Shown: positions 53,301 through 63,745, numbered from the stretch's first letter. The stretch: 64,000 bases of DNA from Micractinium sp. NFX-FRZ (GCA_029339195.1 JAPTJF010000061.1:1-64000), one strand, 5' to 3'. Notes: generated from the letters alone by a model not told the origin. Made by a program: numbers and translations.

Positions 53301-54363
53301 GATGGTTGGCAGGCAACAGGGCGAGGAAGGGCAGGTGGTGCCGGCCGGCGTGTCTGTTGGGTGACCACTGCAGGCACAGCATGGGCTGATCGGTGGCGCG
53401 GGAGTCTTGTGAACATGGGGGTAGAGGTGAGACCAAGGGCGGAGGCAGGGGGCGGGCAGTGCTGCCCAATTCTGTGGCACACTGCTGGCAGCACAAACCA
53501 GGCTGAGGGCAAGGCCACCCTTTGATCCCCTTGGAATAGGCCTCTCTGGTTCCGACGCCCCCAGGCAAGCCCTTCCCTCCCTGCTGCACGCAGCACGCCT
53601 CACCATGCGCTTGTTGTCGGCATGTGCCGCCACGCGGGGCGTTGTGGCGATGATGAGGCAGGCAAAGAAGCCGACTGCAAACTGGAACAGCACTGTGCCT
53701 AGGCCCATGGCGCCGAGCTGCAGCGGGGAGTAGATTCAGATGGGGGCCGGGCAGGAGGGAGGGAGCGGATGTTGAGGGGAAAGAGGCCCACTGCAGAGTT
53801 GACCGGGTCACTGTACCAGGCCCGTGGCGCCCAGCTGCAGGGGGGCGTAGGCAGGCCAGGACACGGGATGGAGGGCTGAGGGCGTGTGGTGCAGGGGGGC
53901 TGGGGCAAGCACCCGGACTGCAGCGGGCATGCTTCCCACAGCACTGGCCAGCACCGGCAGCACCACCACCTACAACCCCCATGCGGCCCACACCCTGCCC
54001 TCATTGCCACCCCGACCCACCATCCACGCTCACCTGTGACACGCCCAGCTTCCCCACAAGTATTGACTCTGCCGACTGCTGGATGGGCTCCAGCATGCCT
54101 GCCACCAGGGCGGGCAGGAAGAGGAGCCCAATCTCGGCGTCATAGCTGCTCCACAGCTGCGGGCGGGGCAGGAGCTTGGTGGAGGCCTCCTGGTAGAACG
54201 CACGCCGGCTGTTCCGCTGGGACACGGTGGTGGCGACGCCGCCAGGGCTGGCGCCGTTGTTGCCCGACGCAGCGGCAGGCGGAGGTGCCCCGCGGTTGCC
54301 GCCGCCGCGGGAGGGAATGGCGGGGGCGCTGCGCCGCCGCGCCTCTCCTGCTGCTGCACTCAT
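50306..54363 (-). CDS. MATE-family efflux transporter (plant DTX/EDS5-like)
   Basis: Multidrug and toxic-compound extrusion antiporter; plant relatives of this subgroup sit in plastid or other organelle membranes. Exons 54363-54034, 53717-53604, 53164-52956, 52443-52260, 51721-51521, 51217-50981, 50599-50306; 522 aa, all phases close. After an Arg/Ser/Ala-rich leader of ~80 residues, twelve-helix MATE blocks follow: LWSSYDAEIGLLFLPALVAG, LEPIQQSAESILVGKLG, LFQFAVGFFACLIIATT, RGIKDMHIPLLGSLAYL, PLAVNNLAALAPTLVATAVA, GLGATHLGAHTILRQLMGFW and VFLAFNATAHSLIAHNLG. The C-terminus is Pro/Gln-rich. Intron 3 needs a GC donor (CCAG|GCGAGG) to give ARGIKDM. Exon 1 and the promoter are duplicated at 58794-59588. 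Confidence 0.92.
52874..52900 (+). repeat. (CAGA)n microsatellite
   Basis: About six perfect ACAG tetranucleotide units in intron 3 of the MATE gene. Confidence 0.9.
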
Positions 54364-54504
54364 TCCGGCGCGTCGAACCCCCCAGCCACGTGCTGAAGCT
54401 GTGTGAGAAGTCACGCAACGGCGCTCTAGCAGTGCTGAGCGGGGAGCTGAAAGCTGCATGGCCTGCCGAAAGGAACCATTTGCCACAGCACACCGACACT
54501 CTAT
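54364..54504. promoter_or_regulatory. Bidirectional promoter region of the ancestral MATE/YidD pair
   Basis: About 140 bp between the MATE start and the remnant YidD start, well conserved with the second copy at 59057-59197. No TATA box; a conserved AGTCACGCAACG is at about 54409-54420. Confidence 0.5.
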
Positions 54505-54914
54505 GTGACTGATGTGGACGATCAGAGCACTGCCTGGTGGGTGTGGAGCCGTCTTCAAGTCTTCACTCACTGCCGACATGGACGACCTCGTGGCAGGTGT
54601 TTTGGCACCAGGGCCATTCTGCTCGCTCTGCGGTTGAATACTGCGGTTACCACGAGAATTGCCGCAGCAGCATGCCGGCTGGTGCGGCAATAAGCGGCAT
54701 TCTTGAGCTGGCCGGCCACCGCACCAGTGCTGCAGGCTGGCAGCAGGCGCTGTAAAGCGGGCAGCATTGCCGCTGCTACCAGCAGCAGGACAGCTCGGCC
54801 CAGACAGCGCCGCCTGGCCGTAGCGGCCTGCCCACCGCTGCCTGCAGCGGCAAGTGGTCGTCGCCGCCCGCCCGCAGCTGCTGCTCGGCAGCAGGGGCCC
54901 TGGCTTGGCGGCCG
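54505..54914 (+). pseudogene. YidD 5'-exon remnant
   Basis: Begins GTGACTGATGTGG where the intact copy has ATGACTGATGTGG; the nearby ATG is followed directly by TGA. Indels near 54593-54610 and 54695-54725 shift the frame relative to the intact gene, and similarity stops at GGCCCTGGCTTGGC, before the YidD domain. Promoter side retained, domain absent. Confidence 0.75.
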
Positions 54915-55676
54915 TCGTTGGGCACAACATTGAAATGTAATTTGTTAATTTGATTGACAACCGGCACGAGACTAGCTGCCCGCACAAGGGGCCTCGATGT
55001 TACACTAGTTCTCTGCTGGCTGCAACTGGCGGTTAGGTTGGCGGCGGGCACGGGTCCCTGAGTCACGCCCCCCCATGGAATAGACGCGCAGCGGGCCAGG
55101 AAAGGTACCGAGAATCGAGCAGAGGGAGATTATCAACCAATCAAGCAAGCAGATCACAGGAATCACAGTTAGAATCCATAGAGCCAGCAGGAGTCATGGG
55201 GCGGGGAAGTGTGTCAAGTTTTTTGGGGGTAGCAGTGGAAGGGAATTGGCTGAATGCAGCCAGACGTGGCATGGCTGGTTGGGCCAACCAGGGTTGCGGG
55301 TATGGTAGCCGGAAGGAACATGTATTGCTAAATTGCACGGAGGTTGCGCAGGAAAGAGGGACAACAGAGCCGTGCTGCAACCACGGCGCACGTCTGTGGA
55401 GCATGTTGTGGCGGGGCCGCGGCCCGATGGCCAGGCGCAGCCGCGCCGCTGCCGCGCGCCGTGTGCTAAGGTGGTTGGACGATGGCCAACAGGGGGAGGG
55501 CCAGAACCGGAGAGCAGCTCAGAGTGGGGACGGCGGCCTGGCAGGCTGCCAAGGCCCATCCCTCCACCCGCAGTACTGCAGTACGGGTGCTCAGTATTGC
55601 AGTACGGGTGCTCTGCGTGTGCCAGCTGCTGCACACAGCACGCACTGCTGCTTGCTGGCCCCTCAGCCCCTCGCTC
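54915..55676. other. Intergenic region, left part of the inserted segment
   Basis: A/T-rich patch with TGTAA at about 54934 (AATTTGTTAATTTGATTG follows), then GC-rich non-coding sequence. A tandem GTACGGGTGCTCAGTATTGCA-like pair is near 55571-55610. No gene seen. Confidence 0.5.
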
Positions 55677-56295
55677 TCAGCTCTCCAGCTCTGCAGAGGA
55701 TTTACGAAGCCAGGATTTGCTGTGTCAGCCTGCAAGATGCCTGACATGGTGCCAGCGGTGGGGGGCAGCATGGGTGGACTGCACATGCATCCCTCCATGC
55801 CGGATGGCACACCTGCCTGCACACCTGCCACCCTGCTCGCTTGCATGCTCAACCCTCGGCCAGCGCTCGGCACACGCAGCCTGCACCTACCTGTGGCTTT
55901 GGCTGTCTTCAGCTGCCGCTTCAGCGAGGCCACCTCCTGCTCCAGCGCTGCAGACGCGGCCTGCGCGGCCGCCGACTTGGCCTCGCTGGCCGCCATGGCC
56001 TTGCGGGCGGCCACTGCCGCCTTGGGGGCGCGGCGTGTTCCGGCCTTGCTTGCCGCCAGCAGCTTTTCGGGGGCTGCTGCCCGCTCATCTCCCGCGGTGA
56101 CCCGCTCCAGCACGCCCACCATGCGCTCCAGCACGCGCAGCACCACGCGCGACTCCGCCTCATCGGTGTGGTGGCGACTGCTGCCTCCCGCCTGCTCGCC
56201 AGCTGGCCCTGCGCTGCCTGCCCGGCGGGCGCGGCTGCGGCGACGGCGGCTGCCGGGCTGCTGGGCATCAGACTTGGGTGCATCAGACTTGAGCG

Positions 56296-56360
<65 letters not shown>

Positions 56361-56770
56361 CCATTCGAGGATGCAGTCTCCTTGAACTTGTTGCGCTCAT
56401 CCTTGACTTGCTCAGTCAGCAGTGTTTCGAACACCTTTCCCACAGCCACCATTGGGGCAGGTGTTGCTGCCGCAGCAGCTGCGGGCATCCAGCCCGCCGC
56501 ATCACCGACGGATGAGAGCATGTCCCCGCCAGCCTGTGGCCCCTGCACCGGGGAGCTCTGCCTGTCGCGGCCTCCGCTGCGGCTGCTGCCAGGGCCATTG
56601 ACGCGGATAGGTTTGCTGCCGCTGCGGCTGCTGCTTGGGTGGTTGCTGCCGCTGCCGCCGCCAGCGGCACTGGCAACAGGTGCGCGCGGGGGTGCGGCGC
56701 GCGGGGGTGCGGCGTGCATCCAGCCGAATGGAGAAGGCGCCCTGAATACCGACGGCCCTACAGCCGCCAT
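55677..56770 (-). CDS. Hypothetical coiled-coil protein with poly-Ser tract
   Basis: Family not recognised. Exons 56770-55891 and 55690-55677; 297 aa. The last exon encodes only four residues before TGA (KTAKAT|ELES); an alternative end by read-through of the intron cannot be excluded. N-terminal half is Ser/Pro/Ala/Gly-rich and probably disordered. A central run of about 20 Ser (AGC repeat) is followed by a basic patch (SRRRRSRARRAG, a possible nuclear signal). Then come VVLRVLERMVGVLERVTAG and a C-terminal helical coiled coil (AALEQEVASLKRQLKTAKA). It lies inside the segment that separates the two halves of the MATE/YidD duplication. Confidence 0.6.
56299..56357 (-). repeat. CTG/AGC trinucleotide repeat coding poly-Ser
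   Basis: About 20 CTG units on the + strand, read as AGC (Ser) in the coiled-coil gene on the minus strand. Confidence 0.95.
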
Positions 56771-57037
56771 GCCGGCTACGTCCCGGCAGAAAATTGCAGC
56801 TGACCAGCCAAGCCTGGAGTTGCGGGGTGAATCCAACCTTTCAATGCACAGATGTCAATTGGGGCCTGTCGGTCGACGTCTGTCGAGACATGCGGCGCCT
56901 GCTGTGCGAACAAAGCAGAAACAAAGCAGGGCGAATGGGTCTGGTGCTTGCGTTGGCTCGGTACCCCACCGCTTTGTAGCAGCTCAAAGCCCGCTTCCTT
57001 CTTTCGCAGCCCGCCCTTGCAGGCAGTGACTTGCACC
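56771..57037. promoter_or_regulatory. Candidate bidirectional promoter of the two inserted genes
   Basis: 267 bp between divergent start codons; no TATA box identified. Confidence 0.4.
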
Positions 57038-57754
57038 ATGCGGCCCGCAGCCTGCCGCCTGGCCCCTGTGCCAGGCACCCGCATACAGCCTAAATACCCG
57101 CTTAGTGGCCTCCGTGCACCCTGGCGCGGGGCAAGCAGCGCCCGCTGCTCGCCCCGGGTGGCGGCGGCGCCGCCGGAGCCAAGCTGGGCCAGCGACGAAA
57201 TGTATGAAAAGCTGTATCGAAGGTATGCAGAAAGAGTGTCAGCGTCCGGCATAACGAGCAAAGCGGCCTTCCAGTCAGGCCTGGCAAACCTCCACAGTAT
57301 CATTGCAGCAAAAAGTGAAGAGGAGGCTCGTGAGCAGGCCGCTGCTGCGAGCAAGCAAGCACGGCCGACCACGTCAGCACCCCCGCCCGCCGCGCTCCCC
57401 TCCCTGGCCGCTGCATGGCCGCCAGCAGTGGCAGGCACGGCACCAGCAGTGGTCGACGCACGCAAATCTGCGGCAGAGGCGGCAGCGGCGGCGGCAGTCT
57501 CCTTTGCCAGCACGGCTGCCGGGCATGAGGCAGCTGCTGAGGCGGCAGAGGCGGCCGCGGCCAACCAGCCGGCGATGGCACCGTCAGTGGCGGGCCAGGA
57601 GTGGGTGCGAGCGGCGGCGGCATGGCGCAGTGCATGCGAGGCCCTGGAGGCAGCGCGGCAGGCTGACCCTGAGGCTGCGGCGGTGCGCGAGGCGGAGGCG
57701 GCGGTGCAGGCGGCGCGCCACTTCAAGCAACAGCGCCGGGGCCTGCACGGGTAA
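57038..57754 (+). CDS. Hypothetical organelle-targeted Ala-rich protein
   Basis: Single-exon gene, 238 aa, family not recognised. The first ~45 residues (MRPAACRLAPVPGTRIQPKY and following) are Arg/Ala/Pro/Ser-rich without acids, like a chloroplast or mitochondrial transit peptide. A conserved-looking segment, ASDEMYEKLYRRYAERVSAS then ITSKAAFQSGLANLHSIIAA, is followed by long Ala/Glu-rich helical repeats, ending AAVREAEAAVQAARHFKQQR. The ATG at 57038 (context CACCATGCG) is preferred; the frame is open about 60 codons further upstream but without targeting character. It is paired head-to-head with the coiled-coil gene. Confidence 0.6.
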   Translation: MRPAACRLAPVPGTRIQPKYPLSGLRAPWRGASSARCSPRVAAAPPEPSWASDEMYEKLYRRYAERVSASGITSKAAFQSGLANLHSIIAAKSEEEAREQAAAASKQARPTTSAPPPAALPSLAAAWPPAVAGTAPAVVDARKSAAEAAAAAAVSFASTAAGHEAAAEAAEAAAANQPAMAPSVAGQEWVRAAAAWRSACEALEAARQADPEAAAVREAEAAVQAARHFKQQRRGLHG

Positions 57755-58793
57755 ATGCCTGCGCTGGAGGGGCAACGCTGCGTTGCAGCCCGCTTGCTGG
57801 CGCCAGCGGTGGCGGCACACCTCTCCCTCACTGGCTCTGCTTGCCCTCTGTCTGCGCCGCGCAACAGCAGCTGGCTCACTGCCTTCACTGCCTCTATCCA
57901 ACATCGCAATCCACCGACGCACACCCTCTGTTGACAACATGCCTTCACCCTCTCCTCCCGTTGATTCATCCTCCCATTGCTTTACCTTGCTGCGACAACC
58001 CTGCGTGCGCAGACAGTGGGCGTCATTCTGCCTCAAAGACGCAGTTTTTGGCGGCAGGTGGATGGGAAAGGAACAGCTGATCTGGGCCAGCACGGGTCTC
58101 ACGTGTCCCACGAGGCACAGGGTTCAGGGCTGGCTGCCAGAGCGCAACGGACGCCCCGCAGTCATATTTTGTTCGACATGCTCCCCACGTCAGGGCTGTC
58201 GGGTTCAATTCGGACAACAGGCAGCACTGCAGACAAGGCGGGCAACCTGTGGCAGCAAGGAAGGTCTGGGCGGGAAACCAATTTGTGGTGCGATTTGATT
58301 TTCATTAAAGGTATATGATGGTTTGTACCACAATCTGTTTCCTTCTAATCGCCCGTCTCTCTTCGAAAATAGGAGGCTTCTTTGTTAGGGCAGGCATGGG
58401 CAGTGCAGGGCGGCAAGCTGGCGGGCGAGTGGCGAGTTGCGACAGCCTGGCGGCAGCCCGGTGGCAGCCGCACTCGTCTTTGCTTCCCACTGCCTCCCAA
58501 AATCTCTCACTTGGCGAACCCTGCATTTTACGACTGCTGATGCATTTCTTCAACATTCTCCGGTCTGGAGGGTCTGGGCATCCATGGGCCATGCTGCAAC
58601 TGCAGGGGGACAGTTTGAACTCTGCTGGCGCCGGCTGCTGCAGGCTGTTGACGTCACCATGCAGTCCCTCGTGCAGGCAGGCAGGCAGAGCGTGCAAAGC
58701 ATGCGCTTGCTCCTCAACGTGCCATGTACGCCGCCGGCGGCAGCTGTGTGGCGTGCGTATACGCACTACACCGCTGCCACCGACAGCTGCCAA
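57755..58793. other. Intergenic region, right part of the inserted segment
   Basis: 3' region of the Ala-rich gene, then non-coding sequence. An A/T-richer patch lies at 58285-58390. No gene, RNA or transposon end recognised. Confidence 0.5.
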
Positions 58794-59056
58794 CGGGCAG
58801 GAAGAGCAGCCCGATCGGGCTGCTCTCTGCGTCATAGCTGCTCCACAGCTGGGGGTGGGGCAGGAGCTTGCTGGAGGCCTCCTGGTAGAAAGCATGCCGG
58901 CTCTTCTGCTGGGACACGGTCGTGGCGACGGCCCCGGGGCTCGCGCTGTTGTTGCCTGACGGCAGCAGCAGGCAGAGGTGCCCCGCGGTTGCCGCCGCCG
59001 CGGGAGGGAATGGCGGGGGCACTGCGCCGCCGCGCCTCTCCTGCTGCTGCACTCAC
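58794..59056 (-). pseudogene. MATE exon 1 remnant
   Basis: Matches the MATE leader (SRGGGNRGAP, then AFYQEASSKLLPHPQLWSSY and DAE) but the ATG is changed to GTG at 59054-59056. A frame shift lies near 58958-58976 and a short insertion after SYDAE. Similarity ends at LLFLP, and no other MATE exon follows. Confidence 0.8.
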
Positions 59057-59588
59057 TCCAGCGCGTCCAACCGCCCAAACACACGCTGACGCTGCGTGAA
59101 AAGTCACGCAACGACGCTCTAGCAGTGCTGAGCGGGGAGCTGAAAGCTGCACGGCCTGCCGGAAGGAACCATTGGCCACAGCCCATCGACACTCGGTATG
59201 ACTGATGTGGACGATCAGAGCACTGCCTGGTGGGTGTGGAGCCGTCTTCAAGTCTTCACGACTGCCGACATGGCCGACCTCGTGGCGTGTTGTGGCCATT
59301 CTGCTCGCTCTGCGGTTGAATACTGCGGTTACCACGAGAATTGCCGCAGCAGCATGCCGGCTGGTGCGGCAATAAGCGGCAAGGGCTGGGCGGCCACTGT
59401 CCCACTGCAGGCTGGCAGCAGGCGCTGTAAAGCGGGCAGCATTGCCGCTGCCACCAGCAGCAGGGCAGCTCGGCCCAGGCAGCGCCGCCTGGCTGTGGCG
59501 GCCTGCTACCGCTGCCTGCAGCGGCAGCCGGTCGTCGCCGCCCGCCCGCAGCTGCTGCACGGCAGCAGGGGCCCTGGCTTGGCAGCCG
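58794..59588. repeat. Segmental duplication, copy 2
   Basis: Direct repeat of 54110-54914. Here the YidD part is intact and continues into its domain, while the MATE part is only a decayed exon 1. Confidence 0.85.
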
Positions 59589-60260
59589 CCTTCAAGAACG
59601 GATTGGAAGCGCAGCAGCAGGCGGGAACAAATGCAGAGGAAGGCGTACAAGCAGCAGCGGATGCTGAGCAGCAGCAGGCGGGGCCAGGCGCGCAGCCGCC
59701 CGCCGAGCAGCAGCAGGAGGACAGCGCAGGGGTGAAGGCGGCACTGGGGGCGCTCAAATTTTACAAGGGGTTCATCTCGCCGCTGCTGCCACCCGCCTGC
59801 CGCTTCCTGCCCACCTGCTCAGGTGCGGGTTGCCGGGGTGGGAGTGTGGTCGGCAGGCACGCTTGCTGCCGTGCTGTGCGGGGGCCTGGCCTATCTAACT
59901 GACAATTCACTTGCAAATGCCTGTCCCTGCCTCTCCTGCTTCTGCACTGTCCCCCCAACAAGCGTGCCTGCCCCTGACCCTGCCCACCCCTGCCATCCCC
60001 ACTCTGTCCCTGCCTGCTGCCCTGCAGTGTACGCAATGGACGCTTTCCAGCGGTATGGCGTCAGCAAGGGGTTTGTGCTCACAGCCTGGCGCCTGCTGCG
60101 CTGCACCCCCTGGGGCAACAGCGGGTACGACCCCGTGCGCTGGCCGCCGCCGGGACTGGAGGCGCTGTTCGGCGGGGCGGAAGGTGGCAGCGGGAGCGGC
60201 GGGAGCGGTGGGAGCAGCAGCAGCGGTGGCAGCGGCGGCGGCAGCGGCGGCGGGAGCTGA
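59198..60260 (+). CDS. YidD family membrane-protein insertion factor, plastid-targeted
   Basis: YidD proteins assist YidC/Alb3-type insertases in bacteria and plastids; an Alb3-related thylakoid role is inferred. Exons 59198-59822 and 60028-60260; 285 aa from the first ATG. The domain is at the C-terminal end: LKFYKGFISPLLPPACRFLP followed by TCSVYAMDAFQRYGVSKGFV, LTAWRLLRCTPWGNSGYDPV, with the family Cys residues in CRFLPTCS and the LLRC.P hallmark. About 180 residues precede it, Arg/Ala-rich and compatible with a transit peptide. In-frame ATGs at 59270 and 59354 are alternative starts, and MPAGAAISGKG (59354) looks the most transit-like. The Gly/Ser-rich C-terminal tail is unusual for the family. 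Confidence 0.85.
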
Positions 60261-60597
60261 GGGAATGCGACACTGCCGACACATTTGACAAACATGCTGT
60301 GCCGTTCCTGTTTCCTTATATGCATGTCAAGCCCACTCTCAAGCCTGTCAGCAGTGCTGTGATGCAGTGTTTAAATGTTTGAAAATTGGAGGAAGCAAGG
60401 GGGGTGCAGCGCTGCACCTCAGATGCCAAGTGTTGCTGGTGGGGGCTGACCAGCGGAGGCGTGGGTGGCCGCCCGAGGCCGCAGAACTGTCCGTCCTGCA
60501 CGCTGCTGTTGCACTCAGTGCTCAAGCGCAGCCGCCCGCCTGCCGGGCTCAGGCCTCAGCCTCACAGCCTTACAGCCACAGCCTTGACCTTGTAGCC
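60261..60597. other. Intergenic region between convergent genes
   Basis: 3' UTRs of YidD (+) and uL3m (-). TTACA at 60570-60574 is a minus-strand TGTAA 24 nt after the uL3m stop. No gene seen. Confidence 0.5.
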
Positions 60598-62665
60598 TCA
60601 GCCCTCCCGGTAGTCAAAGGGGTCCACTTCCGCCTTTGGCATCACCGTCACCGCCACCTCCCCGCCCAGCTGCGTGGGCACCGGCAGCGGCGGCTGCTGC
60701 GCCAGCGTCTTCTTCACGCTGTCCTTGATCAACACCCAGTTGCCCTTGTGCCCCGGCACGTGGCCCTGCACGTACAGCAGGTTGCGGGCAGGGTCCACGC
60801 GGAACACCTGCGGGGGGGCCAGGGGCGGGGTCGGGAGGGATGCGGGGTGTGGAGTGCGTCACACAAAGTGCTGCGAGGAGGAGTGATGGGGGGTGTGCTG
60901 GGGAAGGAGGGCAGCCCACAGCATGCACGCGCAGTGAGCCTTGAAGCAGCAGGACAGCCAGGTTCGTTCGACAGCGGTGACAGGGCAAGAGGTGGGCGGG
61001 CACATGCCGACAGCTGCCTGCCCGCTATGAGCCCAGCCGCCCACCGCGCCGCTCGGTCGGCCCACCTGGCAGTTCTGCACCGTCACGCGCTCCCCGCCCA
61101 TGCGCCCCGGCATCTTCTTGCCCTTGAACACCTTGCCAGGGTCCTGCGGCAGTTTGGAAGCACACAAAATCAATGAATGAGCGAGTGAATGAGTGAGCGA
61201 GCGAGGGAGCGAGCGAGCGGCCGGAATACTGAATACTCGAGGGGCTGGAGGGGACCATGGAGGGCGGCAGGACGGGCCCGAGAGGCATCTGGTGAGAAGT
61301 AGGGGCAGCACCCAGTCCAGCCCAGGGGGGAGCACGCGGGCAGGGGAGGCATGCACGGATTGTGTGGCTGTGGGCAGTGCTCGCCCTGGCATGCAGCTGC
61401 CTGGCGAGCGGCACCGGCGCTCACTCCCGCACACGGGAACGGCACGCAGGCAGGACATCATCAACACTCATTCAAATCATCATCACATGATCAGCGCACC
61501 CACCTGGCAAGCGCCGGTGGAGCCAGCCGAGCGGTGGGACAGCGAGGTTCCGTGCGAGGCGGGCTGCCCCGCAAACCCCCACCGCTTCATCACGCCCTGG
61601 AACCCCTTGCCGATGCTGGTGCCGCTGACGTCCACAAACTGGCCGGCCACAAAGTGGGAGGCGCGCAGCTCGTGGCCCACCGGCAGCAGCGCATCGGGGG
61701 ACACACGGAACTCCGCAAGCTTGCGCTTGAGGGGCACGCCTGGGGGCAGGGGAGAGAGGAGGGGGGCAGGGGCAGGGAGGGAGGTGTGGGAAGTGGCATG
61801 TTGGTATCAAGAGGCGGTGGAGCTTGAGAGAGGGCTGCACGTGCGCCGCTGGTTGAGTAGGGCGACCCGGCCTGGGCCAGCACATGCGTGCAGTACCGTG
61901 CAGCAGCGCTGCAGCAGCACAGGGCATGCGAAAGCACGTGCGCGTGCGCAGGGATGTGCAGCGGGGGCGTGCGCACCTGCCGCCTCAAAGTGCCCGCGCA
62001 GCGTGCCGGGCAGCTGCTTGGGCCGCTTGGCGCCTGCACCCAGCTGCAGCGCCGTGTACCCCTCCTTCTCATCCGTCTTCACCTGCACAACCTGCAGGCA
62101 CGGGACAGGACAGCGCCAAGGAGGCAGAGCGGGCGCCAGGAGGGGCCAGCGGTTGACGAGAATGCGGCGAGCCCTGGTGCAAGGTGGCGGCGCAATTGGC
62201 AGCCTTCACTCTCTGTTGCGTAACTGTCGTGCTATTGGCATAGTGTGCAGGGCACGGAGTGCGGCACTGCAGCAGCATAGTGCGCTGCGCTGCGCTGCCA
62301 CCGTGTCCCACCTGGCAGTCGTCGACCCAAAGGATGGTGAGCGGCACGCGCGCCCCCCAGGCGTCCCATTCCTGCGTCATGCCCACTTTGATCGCCACCA
62401 GCCCAGTGCGCCGCGTGGTCCGGCTGCTGCGAATGCTCTGCTGCAATGCCGCCGCCGCTGCCGCCGCCGCGCCGCTGCCGCCTGCCTGCTGCTCCGCCAC
62501 TGCAGGAGCCGCTGCATAGCCCCGCTGCTGCTGCGCTGCTAGTGCGCACTGCTGGTGCAGCAGCGCGCCTCCTCGAAGGCCTAGGGCCGCTGCCGTGCTC
62601 TCCAGCAGCCGCCCGCTGCTGCTGGCCATGCCGTCTAGCAAGGCGTTGCCCGCTGCACGCAGCAT
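60598..62665 (-). CDS. Ribosomal protein uL3, probably mitochondrial
   Basis: Large-subunit protein near the peptidyl-transferase centre. Exons 62665-62312, 62091-61977, 61739-61504, 61143-61066, 60807-60598; 330 aa. The N-terminal ~75 residues ([20 protein letters not shown], later [11 protein letters not shown]) form a presequence with an RGYA-type cleavage context, favouring mitochondria over plastid. Core blocks are bacterial-type: [97 protein letters not shown] and [20 protein letters not shown]. Length and motif order fit the family. Confidence 0.92.
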
Positions 62666-63073
62666 CGTGCCTCACTACACTATCAGGTGCCCAGAGGGCT
62701 CAGCAGGAGGCCTCCACCCCCTGAATTCTTGGGGTTGGGAAGCGAGGTGCTGGCCGGGCAGGCGGGGAAGTCTAGGGAATTGCAGACCTAATATGGCGGG
62801 TTGCTTGGTCTGGGGGGTGCATTGCGCAGCCCGATGGTCGCTTCCCAGGCCCCATGCAGCAGACCTCAGCAGGACAGCAGGCGGGGAGTTCCGAGAACTC
62901 TCCGCTGCTCGCCTCACAGAGCCACTGCTCCCTCCCGCACTCTCTCCCTTCGCCCGCTGCTTCGCTGACGAATGCTGGTTGCTTGAAGCTCGGTATGGCT
63001 AGGGCTTTCGGCGGCTTCAGGAAATCTCGCTCTTCAACGTCGTTCTGTGACCTGTTCCGCAATAATTACGAAG
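62666..63073. promoter_or_regulatory. Divergent intergenic region, uL3m / amine oxidase
   Basis: About 408 bp between start codons on opposite strands. No TATA box or other element recognised. Confidence 0.4.
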
Positions 63074-63745
63074 ATGGAGCAAGTAGTAGTGAAGCCCGAG
63101 GTGGAGCGTCGCGTGGGTACGCTTGTGGGGCACACAAAGCCGCTCCATGAAGGGCTGGACGCGGCCTCCCACCCACTGGACCCACTCAGCGCCGTTGAGC
63201 TTACGGCCGTGTCCTCGGTGGTGAAGCAGCACGCCGTGACGCTGGGCGTGGCGCCCGTGAGGTTCAACTCTGTCGCGGCGGTGGTAAGTTTGGTAGGGTT
63301 TGGAAGGTGTCCCGCCGATTTGCGCCAGCGCCCTAGCATACCCCTTGTTTGAACCTTGAACCTAATCCTCCGTGCCTGCCGTTGGTGCAACGCCCGTTCG
63401 GCGCCGCTTGTGCAGCGCCCGCTATGCTACCCGACTCCCGCCTGCCTCACCGTGCGCCTGTTCCCCGCTGCACGCCCCCTTTGCCCTACCTACCTACCTC
63501 CGCCGCCCCAATCTGGCCCCACCTTTTACCCCCTCCCCACTGCCCTCAATTATCCTCCTCCATTTGCTCAGGAGCCGCTCAAGTACGATGTGCTTGCCTA
63601 CCTGCGGGGCGAGGGGCCCCCGCCGCCGCGCCACGCCCTCGCCATTTGCGAGCTCCCCGGGCGCAACACCGTGGTGGAATGTGTGGTGGACCTGGATGCC
63701 GCCAGGCTGGAGGGCGGCCCGCCGCGCGTGCTGTCCTGGAAGCAG
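63074..63745 (+). CDS. Copper amine oxidase, N-terminal part, continues beyond the window
   Basis: Copper/TPQ primary amine oxidases oxidise amines to aldehydes with H2O2 release, usually in peroxisomes or outside the cell. Only two exons are visible, 63074-63283 and 63572-63745; phase 0 at both junctions. HPLDPLSAVELTAVSSVVKQ and VRFNSVAAV|EPLKYDVLAY match the N2 domain of the family. ALAICELPGRNTVVECVVDL and LSWKQV continue it. The catalytic Tyr and copper histidines lie outside the window. Residues 63746-64000 are the next intron, in which I recognise no exon. Confidence 0.8.

Larger units (their letters stand above)
54110..54914. repeat. Segmental duplication, copy 1 (MATE exon 1 + promoter + YidD 5' part)
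   Basis: Matches 58794-59588 in direct orientation, roughly 85-90% by eye, over the MATE leader, the shared intergenic DNA and the first ~400 bp of the YidD gene. In this copy MATE is intact and YidD is broken. Confidence 0.85.

Noticed and set aside
53017..53991. 324-codon minus-strand frame across the MATE introns
   Set aside because: It runs through introns 1 and 2 and exon 2 of MATE in the wrong frame; the MATE exons account for the region.
55482..57029. 515-codon plus-strand frame covering the coiled-coil gene
   Set aside because: Its Leu run is the antisense of the AGC-encoded poly-Ser, and it crosses the divergent promoter; the minus strand has codon and coiled-coil support.
56852..57037. 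62-codon N-terminal extension of the Ala-rich protein
   Set aside because: Cys/Trp-rich sequence without targeting or conserved character; the ATG at 57038 begins a typical transit peptide.
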